Part shown: positions 38,401 to 53,400 of the stretch, one piece after another
How positions within the stretch are numbered: position 1 is the stretch's first letter
How the letters are laid out: every line of letters starts with the position of its first letter
DNA from: Otis tarda
Lineage: Eukaryota; Chordata; Aves; Otidiformes; Otididae
DNA length: 64,000 bases
Direction: 5' to 3'
Assembly (NCBI GenBank): GCA_026413225.1
Contig: CM048552.1
Coordinates: 55,505,001 to 55,569,000 of the forward strand
Made by a program: the position numbers and the translations under genes
Notes under the pieces: generated by a model
The model's input: the letters and a program-made list of their open reading frames with translations, nothing else
Told to the model about the DNA's origin: nothing
Databases searched by the model: none

Positions 38401-41400
38401 AACTATTCACTGAGTGGCTTGCTTTCCATTTCATAAGAAGAGTTGAAGAAAACACTTATGTGACTGAACTGCAAGTCATCCCCTAAATTTCAAGACAATT
38501 TACCATCTTTGATACCCTCCTTCCTCTTTTTCCAAAGAAGAACCTTAAAAAGTAACTGCTTAACATTACAATTAATACTTGTTAGAATCTTGATGCTATT
38601 GGTTGGCTGGGGATTTTCTTTTATTTTTTTTTTTTAGCAGAAATGTAAATACTCATTATTTTTAAGAAGTACACCAACCTAAGAAGCTTCCGACAGACTT
38701 ATTTTGTCTATAGAACAGATGGACAATGACTGCATAAATTTCCTCATACACTGCCTTCAAATCAGCTGCCTTGATCAAGAGGAAGTGTCTACAGAATTTT
38801 GTCAGCAGCTGATGCAGCTTTTATCTCCATCACAGCTTTTAAGAGCAGCAGTAGTCACAGTGACTTAAACATCTTACCATAAATTTAAGTTAGACTGCAG
38901 TCACACAGCAACTATTTCCAATGCTATTAATACTGCAATTGAGGATGCGTATCTTGTGTTACAGTCCTCTAAAACGGTACATTAACCCTCTACAACAGAC
39001 TATGAACCAACAACAGCACCTGGGAATGCAAATATTCTGAACATCACAGTACTGATGTTTAAAACTGACCAAAAGTATCCTCCTTTAACTCAAAAAATTG
39101 AAATAAATGCAAAATGAGCAGAAAAGGCACCTCTTCCTCATTCTTAACAAATTATTTAAGATTTGTTGGTGCAAACATCAGAATCTTACTTTTAGCAGAG
39201 AATTTGTTCTCTTTCCTGGTTCGTCCTGTTTTCTTTAGGCAGCCATCACAGACAAAGCTGAAGCAAAAACAGGAGAAAGTGAAAAAACCATCCCAACTCA
39301 AGACTGTAAAATTCCTTAGCATCTTAACATTAGAAGCAAAATCTCTCTCTTATCTGGTCTGGAAAATACCTTAACTGAAATTTAAAATAAAAGACAGCAC
39401 AAAGAGCAGTGCCAGCGGAAACAGCCCCTGTTTCAGAGCTGCAGAGGAGGATCTAAGCTCCAGTGGGTGAATCTGCTGTCAAGTCACCCATGTCACCACT
39501 TGCAAGCCCAGGAAACAGGGTCTCCAGTGGCAGGTCTAACAATATCGGCATAAAGCATTCTTGGAACAAATAGTCTTAAATTGCTGTCTCCAATGAAGAT
39601 GAGATGTCGCAATACGTAAAGCAAAAGCCTGATTTTTTTCTAAATGCCCAAGTACACCATAGCATGAAATGATGGGCAGATTCTTCCTCAGTTACAGGAT
39701 ATCTACCCTCTTCTGCAGCAATGTGGATGGGACAACAGAACGGTAAAAGTCAGAGCTTTCTTGTCAAGAAAGCAAATATTTAAGATCTTACAGAACTTTA
39801 TTTACATATAATTTATCCACTTTTTTAAAAAAGCCTTTAAAGCAATCAGAAAAAGGCCAGTGTTTTGATCAAGAACTATGGAGTATCTAAAGACAACTAC
39901 ATTATTTTTCAGATTTAACCTAATCACTGGAGGTAAAAAAAGTGAATTCACCTGTTAACTTCTTTACTTGTTTCAAAATTTTTTGAAGATGACAAAGCAA
40001 TATGATTTGTACAGAAAACAAATCAGTATGAAATTGTTACCAGAACTAAAAATATCTTTTCATGAAGGACTAGTATCTTTAAACATAAAAGGCTGAAAAG
40101 CCCTCTTCTGCACACAGAAATGTTAGAAACATTTAAGATTAGAAACTTAATAACGCAACACAGGAAGATGCAATGCCTAAATTTGATGTTACCCTATGCA
40201 TTCCCATCTGAAAATTTTACAGAATTTAACTTTTTCCATTAGATACACTTTTAAATACAACCAATATAAGGAAATTTACACACTAACTCTAATAAATTTA
40301 TAGTACACTTTTACTTATGAAGGAGAAATTTCTCACCCAGAAGGCCAGATTATCTCATTATGAAGAACACAGATCTGGTGCATTTTTCTTCCACATTCTA
40401 TACATTCAACAAATCTGTAGAAGGAAAAAAGTGGGGAAGGGAAGCAAGGTTAGTAGTATCATTACTTGCTCGTATATTTTGTAACATTTTATTAGAGAAG
40501 TTCTAGCATTTAGGCTCTTGAGTCTATTTAGCATAGAGGGCACATCTATGCTGAGAACAGCCTCCAGAACCAATTAAGAATCTGTCAGCTCAAGTCAGAC
40601 TATGCAGGAACACTATTATTACAATTTGCTTGCCTTACTGATATCCACTACATTGATTTTTTTTAAAGTGAAGCCCTTCTAAGTATAAAATTGGTAAACT
40701 GCTTGTTGCTATAATGAAGAAAGGAAAATGGATTCACAGGTGTCAGAAGCAAAGAACCAGGAGAAACAGTTGGCTGTCAGTTGCCCCACTATGCTTGAAG
40801 CATGGGGTACATTGCAAATATACTGCCAAACGGTGGGAAGAAAGAAAACAGAAGCAATGTCACTTTCAGACAGGACAAGCGACATACATGATATGGTCGT
40901 CTTCACAGATATTGGTGAATATAATTCTCCAAAATACCTAAGGTTGCTTCATGTATCAGGACAATCTAACTCCTTTTGAACACGTCTATTTGTAAAAATG
41001 CGAGACTTTGAATGACTAGCTGTCATTTATACAGAGCATATGGTATCATACTGTAAGTTAGGCTTGCATTCTAGCATCACACTGTATCTTCACTATAACA
41101 AAACGAAAGAAGAGTTATGAATCAAGTTACTATTTTCTCCTTCCCACAGCCCTTGTAAAACAGAAGAACTGGCTGACCCCTGCGCCCTTAGAAGGATGGT
41201 GTGGGAAGAATACATATCCTTTTTGCTTCATTCATTTGAGAATGAAGGCAATGTTTGCAGAGCAGCAGCATAGGTGTATAATGCAGCAGCACATGAAGTA
41301 GCTTCAAAAAAACCCTCAGGAATATGAAAAAAAGCAGCTGAGTCACGATTATCTTAACCATACTGACTGTCTACAGTTCTGCTTCCAGCAGTGTAGAAGA

Positions 41401-44400
41401 ACTGGCTGATTCAAATTTACAAACTTTTCCTTCTACTATAGCTGCCTGTACAATATCACAGCTAGAAAAGCCAACAGCAGCAAACGAGCTACCACCAAAC
41501 AATTCAAATCAGTTCTGAGACTTGAGCGTTTGCTGCAACAGGGTTTAAAAGCAGAGTTATCTACATTCATCCTTCTGTTGAATCCACGTTCAAGACAACA
41601 AAATGCAGTAATTTTGGCTCATACACACAGTATTACATATTTCTCAAGTACAGCTGTGGTGGTTTGGGTTCTCAGCAGAGAAAGCCACATACGCTGCTTA
41701 CTGAGTGGCCCCTGCCAGCTAACAGAGTTACATGAAATTGGGAAAACACTGAAGAACAAAGGTGATGGTGAATGAATAACATGCATTTTACAAAATAGTT
41801 ATAATGAAGTTAAGATCATTCAAATGTAACAGCATTACTTACAGTTCAGGGTCCAGTGTATCATTTTTCCTTTTTGAAAACTGTTCTTTGTTTATCGTTC
41901 TATGGAGAAACAGGCAATAAAACTCAGTTTTAACACAAGACAACATACATTCATGCCATACCACACATATCCACACACCAAGACAAAAATTGCAAGCAGA
42001 TTTTTTAAACACTCACTGGCACTACAAGGAAAGGAGTTGTATTTCAAAGAGACAGACAACTAAAATATATGCCACCCTTGACTCTGCCTGTGGAAAACAT
42101 TCTTTTCTATGGGACAATAGCTTGTGGAGAACCACATTGCTCCCTTATCCAGTTTTACTACAGGATAAATGGTAAAACTTGCTGACGTTCAGGTTTTGGA
42201 CCAGTTTGATCAGTATTTCATACTGAAAGGACTATTTGATATGCCTCTCTGATATTCTGAAGGCAGAGAATTCCAATTATCTTTGATTACTGAGAAAGGC
42301 AGGTTATCTTATTTTGGATTCCTCTAGCCCTCCTCCTAGACTAACTTCAAAGGAGAAATTTCAGCTTCTAAACCCTGCAACCCCAGCCCAGACATTACTC
42401 TATATTATCTTTACCTTCCCTGCAGCATTTGCAAGGCTACAAATTCCATCTTATACACCAATCTGGTTCAAAATAGTCCAGAACAATTATACAAGATTAC
42501 TCAGATCTCTGAGAATTTACCCCAAAGTGGGTGCTGCAAAACCTGAAATGATCAGTATGTGCCTCTCTGAGAAGCAATGACAGAGACCCAATCCAGCTTT
42601 CATGAGGTATGTTACCCTTCCTAGCCTTCTATTTCAGTGTTTATTCTGAATAGCACTACCTGCAGAATACTTCAAGCTCCTTATAAGATTAATGGGTAAG
42701 GTTCAATCTCCCAATTACTTCAAACTGTTATTATAAAACAGTGAGCAGAACTGTAGACAGGACCTGACATATATACTCGTAATCTTTTTTGCTTTTGTTC
42801 ATTTTAACTACAGGTCGTGGGAAGAGAGGAAGGGAGCAGCATCTCTACACCCCAGTAAAATGTGTACCTAAGAGAAACCCTGTAAGTGGGTGAAAGAACA
42901 TTTAAAAGTGTACTTGCTCCTCATGTGCAGCCTACAGCTGCCATTTTTACTACACAACCACCAAGAATGGTGTCCATATTAACAAAACTGGACAATATTG
43001 ATTACAATTTAGGTCTTTGCTTCTAGTAGAGTAGTAATCCATACTATCCACAGGAATGTGGCCCATTGTCCTGACCAGCATACAAACATAATTTCTTCAC
43101 TCTCCCTCCCAGAATGGCAGATGTACTCTTACATCTTCCCAAGCCCCACTGGATTATTTCACAACTGTTCCAGATAGATCCATAAGCACAACCAGGATTT
43201 GGTAACTTGCTGCTAAAGACAACTTCTACTTCCAGTGAAAGTTAATGCAGTTTGTCCAGTTACCAACTTCAACAACTCTGCCTCTGGCTTCAGACTTTCC
43301 CACTTGCTTCTACCTGCAGTATTCCTGCAATGCCCTCCCCCACCCAAAGAGCTTTCTTCAACAGCTCAAAGAGTAACTGTCCCTCAAGGTTTTCTTAGTC
43401 TCCTAAAATTCTGTTTCAAGATTATTTTTTTTCTTGGTGAGGTGTGAGGAAGGCACAGCAGAACGAAAGACTGTCCCAATAGTTTGTTGCCAGCATGGAA
43501 AAGGCAACTAAATCCATGCACAGCCTTTTACCACGATCTCCTCAACAACTGCACAGGATTTCTGATAAGCAGATGGCACTCCAACAAGTAAAATGTTTGT
43601 ATGGGAAAAGGAGGTTGCCTGCGTTTGATCTGGATGAAAAACAATCTGAAGCTGAACACGAAGTTTAATAGCACAGCCAGTCTATAAACAGGACACTACG
43701 TTTGACTATTTCAAACTATGTCTGTCAGCTACCTGCCTGCAGGCATGGTTATTTCTCTGCAGTAGAATACTTTCACTTTTTTTTTTCCCCAGAAAAAAAA
43801 GTTATTCTCTTCTTTCCCCTCTATTGGTATAGTTGCAATTTTAAGCACTAAGTGCTTATTTCTCACTAAAGTTCAGATTTTAAAGAAAAAATCTACAGCA
43901 CAAGTTCAGGCTTTTATGAAGAATATCTGGTCCACCTTCTACTAGCCTACAAACAGTGAGGGTTACCTAAACTACACTCCTTCCCTTTGAGAAAGTATTG
44001 TAGACCATGGTACATCTCACAAATGCACAGCCCAAGCAACCACAAATAACTCACGTTTGAGGTTGTGATGGGTCATCTCCCAGAGAAACGCTCTCCCCTT
44101 GGATTTCGTTGAAGCACTTCTCACAGAAATGATACCTGTCAGCAAGAAGGCCATATTTGGGTGAACTGCTCCATCCACACAACACAGCCCAAGTCAAGCA
44201 ACGGAGCCACCAATCACAGCAGGCCAAGGAAGGGACAGGAGCACAGAGCGGGTCATCAACGGCGACAAGGATATTCAATGATGCCGATTTATGGGCCCCA
44301 CATTGTGTTTAGTTGGGTGGGTTTTGGTATTTTTTTTGGCACAATCAAAGCCAAGTGCAGACAGTGACAAGCATGACGGAGAAATAAAAAGCAACACACA

Positions 44401-47400
44401 CAAAGAAATGGGGATTTGCAGGACAAAAACAAAAACACAGAAGCAGGACAAGACAACACAAAGCAGAAAGCCAAGGCAAAGCACAGATTAGCATTAAATC
44501 TCTCAAACGGGTTCACAAGCAGCAAATGATTAAAGCAAATTAAACAAGAGTATTCCATTTTAGCATACCCAAACCCTCTTCATTTTAATAATCCATGCCA
44601 CATACAGCAAAGAATTAAAATGAGAAAGGGGAAAGAGCAGAAGGAAGGAAGAACTGCTACTCTGACTTGTACATCAGCACAGCAGTTCTGTTGGCAGGAG
44701 GATCTGCAGGAGATCAATGGAAGAGGGATAGTCTTCCATCTTAAAATGTATAAATGCTGAGAGGCCAGAGGATTGTCTCCCAGTTGAAAGGGAAAGCTAA
44801 ACATCAGAAGCTTAAAGAACAATAAAATCTGTCCTCAAAAATCTTAGATATTATAAAACTGTCAAACTGTATGATAACTAAATATCTGACATTAACTACA
44901 TACGTAACGCTCTACATTGACATGATTCTACAAATAGCTCAGTTTGAGTGTCAAACAGTCCAGGTATCAATTCAGCAAGTATTACAGCGAGAGATTTCAT
45001 TTACACTTGAATAAAACAGTGATTAATTCAAGACTCTACTTCAACCCTCAAAAATGGTCTAAAACTGTAGCCTCTCTATTACTAAGGTGTGTTAATTGAG
45101 TGCACAAGATATCTAAAAATAAAAAGAAATAAAATAAAATTCTAACAAGTCTATTATAAAGTCTCACAAACCAACACTATAGTAGCTCTTAAGCTTAAAG
45201 AACTCCAGGTCTGTTAACCCTCTCAGTTTTCATCTGAGATAATGCAGAGAATAGCACTTCTAGAATCATACATTTCAGTCTATAGTTATATACGCACGCA
45301 TGTATTTACAAGCCACATGTATGCACATCTTATAGTGCAAACATTCCTGTCTAATGTTTCAAAACACGTAAAGCATGTCAGATTTTTGAATAATAGTCTT
45401 TCAGTCCATCTAGTGCTTGCCTACAGATAAACATAAGCAGAAGATACTGACATGATACAAAAAACTCTCCACTATGAAAGTGTAAAACTACACACATTAT
45501 TATGGGATATTATAAGCTTGTTTTCTGCTTCTTCACTCCTAAAAACCTCCATTCACTGCTATAAACCTTTATGAAGCCTAAAAAGTTTAAGATATAACTC
45601 CTGTAGCTCTTTGATTGCTTTCACCTGACCAGGTGCTTAAGAAAACTACAGTTCTTGCAAAATCATCTTGGTTTTCAGGCAAAAGCCTTAGTGGTTTTGG
45701 TGGGGTTTTTTGTTTGTTTGTTTTGAGGTTTGTTTGTTTGTTTTAAGGTGTTGGAAAGAATGGAGACCAGCAACTAAATCAATAGAGATGATATAATTGG
45801 GAGGTAACCAGCCCTCTGCTCTAACAGGTGTATTCTGATACATGCATGGAGACAGAGTGTTGAAGTATTTATTTCCCTGCTTCTTCCTGCCTCACTTCCA
45901 ACTGGCAAAGAGATGTCTAGCAAGAAACCTTCTTTCAGAAGTCAAATAGGTTTAAAATCCTTTAATAAACCTCAAGTCAAAAAAATTATTCAAAAGAGCC
46001 ATAGAAGCGACAGCACTTCACAGAGCTGCTGACAGCTACGTCAAGACAACTCCCTTACAGAAACTCAAGGATGAAAAAGCAAGCATCAATATACTCAAAT
46101 CCAAGTACACAAATCTTCCAATGAAGGTTTGCACCACAAAAGTAAGTTTGCTCTTCAATTTTAACATCATGAGAAAAAACAAAGACTTGCCTAGTATAAT
46201 ACATATTACAGGCATTAATGTATTTATTGCACAGTTTAGTCAGTGTTCTGCATGAAAAATACTGCTGCGTGGTAGGAAGCAAAGACTTGTATATATGAAG
46301 TCTAGATAACGGAAGATTTCATTAACTGCAGGATAAAAATTTAGTAAAACATCATATTTCTGCAAACAAAAGAGGAAGGAAGAGCAAAGGCTGCAGTGAA
46401 CTTTTGCAGAAAGAAATTAACATACAAAGTAAACTACTCAAGGGCACTTCCAGCAAATTTTTATCTTAAAACAGAAAGGTGTACACACATAAAGAGGGTG
46501 TATATGTAAATACATGCACACCTTTAACAGATTGATTGCAGCATGCACAAAACCACAAGAGTGAGTTTTTCTTACCTGTTCTGGTAACTGTAGTAAGTGG
46601 CATCTCGAGGGATCGTGCATAGCTGTTTGCCATAGCAACACAAAGTCTGCGGCGAGAACTCCAACTGCAAAGAGGAAAGGGTTGTCTTAGTACTCATGCA
46701 TATTTTCACTTGCTCTTCATGGGAAGCAAGTGTGACCCAGACAATGATCATTTCCACCTTATTCTGTGTAACAAGCATACAAAATACTAGAGTCATAAAA
46801 AATGTTCAGTTGCCTAATATTCTCTTCTCCAAAGATAGAAAGCATAGCAAAACAAGACAATGGGAATACACAGTCTCAATATACAGTGAAATAGAGAGCA
46901 CTTCTTTTAATTTTCTGTTTAATTTTCAATAGCATCTGTTTAATTTTCAATAGCAAATGGGTTCAACCTAATCAAAATAAGCCTTCAGTGACTGGCTTTT
47001 TTCCCCAAGGGCTCATATATAAATAGATGATTTAAGCACTAGATAGAAGATCCATAAAAACCTCAAAATCACACTACTCAGTGTGGGTAAACTTTCAAAA
47101 TTTTTGACACACTATAACTGCAACTGCTGTACTTCCCCCCTCTCCCCCCAATACCAGGAAGCAAACAGCAGACTGAAAATAAGTATTTTCTTACCTTTCT
47201 TCCACAGCAGTAACCAAGGCTCTGCATAACTGGGTCAATTTCTTGCTCAAACACCTCTGCCAGTTTGGAACAGTACTTATACACCCGGGATGTCTTGCGG
47301 TTATACAGCCAGGCATTATTGAACATGAGCCAGATGTCATCTACATATTGCCAAGGTTCCTGATACTGTCCTGTGTCTAGCTTCCTCTTGATAGTAGAAA

Positions 47401-50400
47401 GGTCCATGGGGTTCTTCACTATGTCAAAATAATCCTGCAAGAATACGCAGCTTATCAAAACACTACTACAGAACTATGTTGTGACATGACAGCATGTGCA
47501 TTCTGCAGTACATCAAGAAAAACAGGTTCCTCCCTGACTTGACTGTCAAACTGCTTGTGACATACAAAGAAATCTCCAAGTAATACCATATCACTCCCTA
47601 GTGCTTCCTTTTCATTATTCCTTTATTTCTCAGCCTCTATTACTCTTCCACTCCCAATGAAACAAAGCCACTCTAATTTTAGTCAGCAAAACAAGTATTA
47701 CAAAAAGTAGGAAATGGCAATGTTTTTTGCAGCCAATTTGATCTGAGTATACACACAAGAGCATTAATAAAAAGTGATTGTTTTTAATAAATCAAGTAAC
47801 CCAATAAAAAGAAATAACTATTATATGATAAAAGAGATCATGTCTCCTCTAAAGAATACCTTTTCCCAATCCCCCTGTCTGTTATAGGTCCATTTCTCCT
47901 ACAACAGTCCTCAGAATACGACAGCCAATTGAGAGCTTGTTAAAGACTATTAGCAACATTTATGCCTGCTTATAATATAGGCCTACTATAATACAGTAGG
48001 CCTTGAATTTTTGAAAAAAAATAATAATAAAAAAAACAACCCATAAAAAACCCCCCATCCAAGACCAAACAAAACACCTTTCAGGCCAAAAATGTTGCCA
48101 AAAGCACCTAAGTAGGACTTTTACGTATTCATATTTTTGTATAAATAGTAAACCTGTGTGCTCAATCCAGACAGTTTAAAACACAGATCCTTGAAGGATG
48201 GTAATGTCTTCCAAAGACAATTCTAAATCAAGCAGAAAATTTGACCGGAACAAAAATTAGAAATTGAATAGTCTCCTCCTTGCTTATAACAGATTAATAA
48301 TTATTGATGGATTATTTTTTAAGTGGTCTTGATCTGCTTAATTCCCCACATATTCAGTCAAGTTTTATACACTATGAAAAACACTTATGGAATTCAGCAA
48401 TAGAAGCCCCACAATATGAAGCAACATCCATAAAAAGCCCACACAGCACTGGGGATCTGTTGGTAATCACTTCAATGTATGGCATACCTGCTTATTTATC
48501 AAGAGGAACACAGAACCAAACAAACTTTTGAAAAAACAATCTTTCCTAAGTCAGACATAGTTTGTTCCACTGCCTAAGCTAAACCTCTTCAAATGCATTA
48601 ATATAAAATCTGTTAACAAGACAGATTTAAGCTCTTCTCAAACAGGTCATAATGTAGTGGTTCTGAATTAAAGCCAGGAAAGTATCTTGCTAAGACACTC
48701 ACAGGAATTCCTAGTAGTTGAGGATCCACAGGTTGTCGAAATGGAAGAGACTCTGGATCCTGACGGTAAAGTGCCTCCAGTGTTGGCATAAGTGCCTGCC
48801 GCAGCTCCTCTGGCTTGAAAACTTTTGAAAAACAATCAACATTAGAAAGATAGCAGAAACAGCTGTAAGGAAGAAACCTGCTGGAAAATGCGAGGTCTGT
48901 GGAAAAAGGCTACAAATAATGGGTTTAAGTTACTTAGCATGGCTTGTTTATCCTCTGCAACACTGAGTTCTGAGAAGGATACTAAAATGATCATCTAGAC
49001 GCAAGATGATGTCCAAAATATTAAAGAGAATCTTATTTTTATCATAGAAAGACACTGCTAAATTTAATAGAGTCAGCTTACATTCCAAATATGGCCCCTG
49101 TCTGAGGTCTCAAGAGAAAACTTATGTAGAAAATCTGTAACTCAGGAGTATTTCAAATCTCTACTGTATTGACAATTTCAGTAAGGCTTAATGTCTAATA
49201 CTAAAGCCTTAAAGAAGTTCCCCAAAGCCAATTGCAAGCACATGTATTATTAGACATTTTTGTCCAAAAGCCACAAAGAACAATCCATATAAGCCTACTG
49301 AGCACCAATGAAGTAAGCTCAAGGGGTTTTTTTCCCCCTGAAGACTTCTCTAGGGAGATGCAGTGAATTTCAATCAAAACAGTGTTCCCGCTTACTTTTT
49401 TTCTTAGACTGCCCAGCTGCTGGAGAAGACTGAGTAGCTGGAGTAGTAGGTCTTTCTTCCCCCTCTGGTATTTCAGTCTTCACTTCAGGTTTCTTCTCTT
49501 CTTGTTCCATTGGGTCTGGTTTACATTCCTCCATGACTGGTTCTACTTTAACCTGGAAAATAGTTTGGAGCCTGTCACTTAGTCTCCTGTGAAGTAATCC
49601 ATCCACGTTTCCGTCCTTTAAACCTATCTGCCATCCTGCCCGCCAGTTTTCCCTAGGATTAAGGGTATCTACTTTGCAGTCAAAACTTGCCTAAAACTTG
49701 AGCAAGTGTGCTAGAACACATCTTTAAACATTGCAGTAGTAGTGCAAGTAAGCTGCAAGTAAACACAAGGGTACTCATCCAGCTCTTCAGGCAGATCTGA
49801 CAGCCCCCTACACTGGGGCTGTCAGGATGACACTACTGGCAGCCACACTTCTAGCTGTCCTCATTGACAAGCTGTCAGAGCCCGTAAAGCAGCCAATCAT
49901 GTATGCATCCACTATTCTAACATTTAACAGCTGCCAATAACATCTGAAGGACTTATCTGAGTGCCCTCTTACATTGGCATTTACCAAAAAGCCTCACAAT
50001 TGCAACCACCATTTCACCACAAGAGACCCTTCTTTAGGAAGAAGCAGAGGAAGACAACAGTCAAAACAGCAGCAGCAGGTAGCACCTACAGCTCTCATTG
50101 AACACTGGAAGGAATGGCTTGCACGGAGACAGAAAGCATCTAGCAGTACTAGATAAGTATATTCTTCCCAACAACTGGCCATCAATCTCACCTCAGATTT
50201 TTCCTCCATTTGCAGCTCTGTTTGTTCTGGTTCCCCTTCATCTGTTTTAATATCCATTTTCACTTCCTGCAAGGGTGGCTGCTGCTGCTCCGGAACAGTC
50301 TGCTGAGAGTTCACCTCTGTGCTGCTGGTGGATGGGGGGTTGGATACTTGCCCATCAATGCTTACAGCTGGCTGTGAAAGCTGAGGGAACAACACACACA

Positions 50401-53400
50401 TTACAAACAGGCTTCTAATGAACTTATTTTTCTTTCTCTAATCTACCTTTTACCTATATTACATTTCCCCAAGTTTAAATGCACTCTAGTCCTCCTACTT
50501 GCTTCACATGAAGAACATACTGCTTACAACTGCAACTATAGAAAAACATGCAACAGAAACACGCACTGGAAGGGTCAGTACACGGAAAATTGCATACTGT
50601 TTCCCTATTGTACACCACTATGCGTATGTAGATATAACTGAAGATCTCATCCATGTTTCACAGTGAATTTTAAAACACGCACTAGAACTGTGAGAAATAC
50701 GCCCTCTCTCTGGAAACACCAGATGATCTATAGACATGCTTTGATGCAAAAAGGTTACTTCCCAAATGCAATAAAACCTATTTTGATATTAGATACGCCA
50801 GGAGCTACTTCCTTTGTAACAGACTCACGCAAAAATAAAGACCAACTGAAAATTAAACCTTACACATAAACATTTGCAGTGAAAGCACAATTAAAGTATT
50901 GCCTTACAGGTGTTGTAGGGTGCTGAGGCTGCAGTGGTGCTGTTGGTGTGGGAACAGATGCTGTTGTGCTCTGCTGTGACAAGGGTTGCTGCTGTTGCTC
51001 TGCAGATGGAGTAACTGGAACTGGAGGCTGGACTTGTGGAGGCAGCTGTGCCTGCGGAGGCGTTGGAGTCTGCCTTTGAGGGGGGTGCATAGTTTGCGGC
51101 TGTGGTCCAGGTGGCATTGCCTGAGGAGTAGGCGTGGGGGCAGTGGTGGCAGTTGCTGCTGCCTGCTGTTGCTGTGATCCCAAGCCTGGGGGCGTGTGGT
51201 GGGGTGTTGGGGTTCGACTAGGTACTGGAGAAGGAGAATTTCGGTGCATGGGAGGCTGTGGAAGAGGTGGGCAGTGAATATGGCTCCCTTGAGAACCTGG
51301 AGCCATTGCAGGAGAATTCACAGGACAGGAAGCGCTGGTCATTTGTGCCTGTGGGAAAACAAGTACACATTTGTACTGACTTGAAATAGAAAAGGAGAGG
51401 AATTACTGTCAAATGGTTGCTTTCCCACAGTTACTGCCACACTTTTAAAAATGTGACAAATTATCTGTTGTGAGGTTTTTTTTAAACTCTATTTCAAAAA
51501 GATAAATGTTCTATTAAGTTTATTTTGCTCCGCATGAAAATAAAGCTGTTTTAAAGTTCACTCAGCTCTAAAAAATGGCTTCCAACAGAATAACTTATAC
51601 TTGTTGATATGTTTAAAGGGTGGCGAACCTACACTCCCAGTTCGTAAAACATTTATTTCTAAAACTGCAGATTTGTACATCCTGAGTATGGGACAATAAA
51701 CCACCGTGAAAAATTGCATTCAAATACACTTAGTGTGCCCATGCCGCCACTCCCAAGACTAGAAATTGAATTTATAACCAGAAATAAGCACAGCTGTAAC
51801 TGTACCATTACAAGATTACCAAAAAAGTATCAGTCAAGGAAAAATAGCTGTCACTCCACAATAATGTTGCCTGCAAACTAAGAAGCAGCAGCAACAAGAA
51901 GCAAACTGACATTTCCTACTTCTTCCTGGCCTGAAAGGTTCTTGCTGAAAAGGGAGAGAGAAAGGACAGGAAGCAAACTGCTAGATTGTAAGTCCAGCTT
52001 TAGTAGTGATAACCCTCCTATCCCCCAAAGCTAGCAACACACATTGGTCCTGGACAGATAGGCATTTTTATGATTTGTTCTTCCGCGATCTCAACTTCTC
52101 AGGCTCTGCTGCCTCATTGTTAAGCAAGAAATTCTTAACTACTGCATGCTGAGTAACAATTTCTTTGCACTATAAAACCAAACTTTAAAAAATTCCTGTC
52201 AAACTTATCTTAAGCCCAAGAACAAATAAACATTTCACCCCTGCCATTCCCAGTGCTACATCAGGAAAATGCAGAGCCTCAACAAATGAATTCAGTTGAC
52301 TAATTCCAAAAGCATCTTGAGAAAACAAGTTGTTTGCCATGACTACAAACTGAACAATTAAATCAGTGTATAACAGAGCCCACTAACACCACTTCTAGAA
52401 ATCAGAAACTTACTTGAGAAACTGGTGTCTGATTGCCAGGCTGAGTCATAGGCATGCTTGCTGCGTTCATTCCTGGGGAAGAAGCAGGAAACTGGGACTG
52501 TTGTAGAAACTGATTCTGACCAGAAGGCTGGCCAACTCCTGGCTGCTGCATACGTGAAGGAAATCCCATCTGCTGAAAAAGGAAGGAACTAATTTCATAC
52601 AGTGTGTGTACATCTCTAACATTTTACAAAAAACACCATTTATCTTGTTGCAGAAATTGATGCTTGTCACTTATCTGTAGGATACAACACGGAAAGTCTG
52701 CTACAGCTCTTCTCAAACAGCAGAAATTATGATGATTTCCCTTGTAAGCTAAGGAAAGGGATATTGATTTCAGATTGGGCCTGTGACTCAACATTTATCT
52801 TTGTTCCTTGCTTTAAGGATGCAACAGCATAGATAAGCTACTTAATTTTTTAGGCAATTTTTACCAAGATTTAAAGGCTTACCATAGACCAGACAAACCT
52901 TTCAGTGGAGATGTAAAAGGAGGAATCAAAGGGTCAACAGAATGAAGAACTAATGCTTGTTTTGGGTTTTTTTGGGGTTTTTTTTTTGTTTTGTTTTAAA
53001 TTTCTTTTTAAAGTTTATTTTAAGGAAACCACAGCCAACAAAAGCAAACCTGTGAGCTCAACACCCTGGACGAAAGGCAACACGCACTGACCTGGTTCAT
53101 GGCCCCAGCCTGGCTTAGCTGTCCAGGGTGCTGAAGAGGAGGGGTTTGCCGGGGTCCCATAGGCGACAGCTGCATGTTCATCTGGCCAAACTGATTCATT
53201 CCTGTGCGTTTGTGCCAAAAAACCACTTATGAACAAAGACCCAAACTCTCCTTTGGACACCATTCAACATTTGAAGAAATGCTGTCAGTGCCTTACTAAT
53301 TTTGTTTCCTGTCAACCAGTTTTCAAGCATGCAATGCTGTAAGGGAAGTATCTCCCTCTGTAAACTAGTTACTTAGAACTGGTTTATATAAAGTGTCCAA

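Larger units (their letters stand above)
37543..51348 (-). other. EP300: EP300 introns 14-23
   Basis: Introns: 37543-39189, 39258-40336, 40415-41842, 41900-44054, 44136-46575, 46665-47194, 47435-48702, 48822-49395, 49553-50191, 50381-50907. The two largest exceed 2 kb. TTTG-type simple repeats occur near 45711-45740. No embedded gene or interspersed repeat recognised. Confidence 0.65.
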
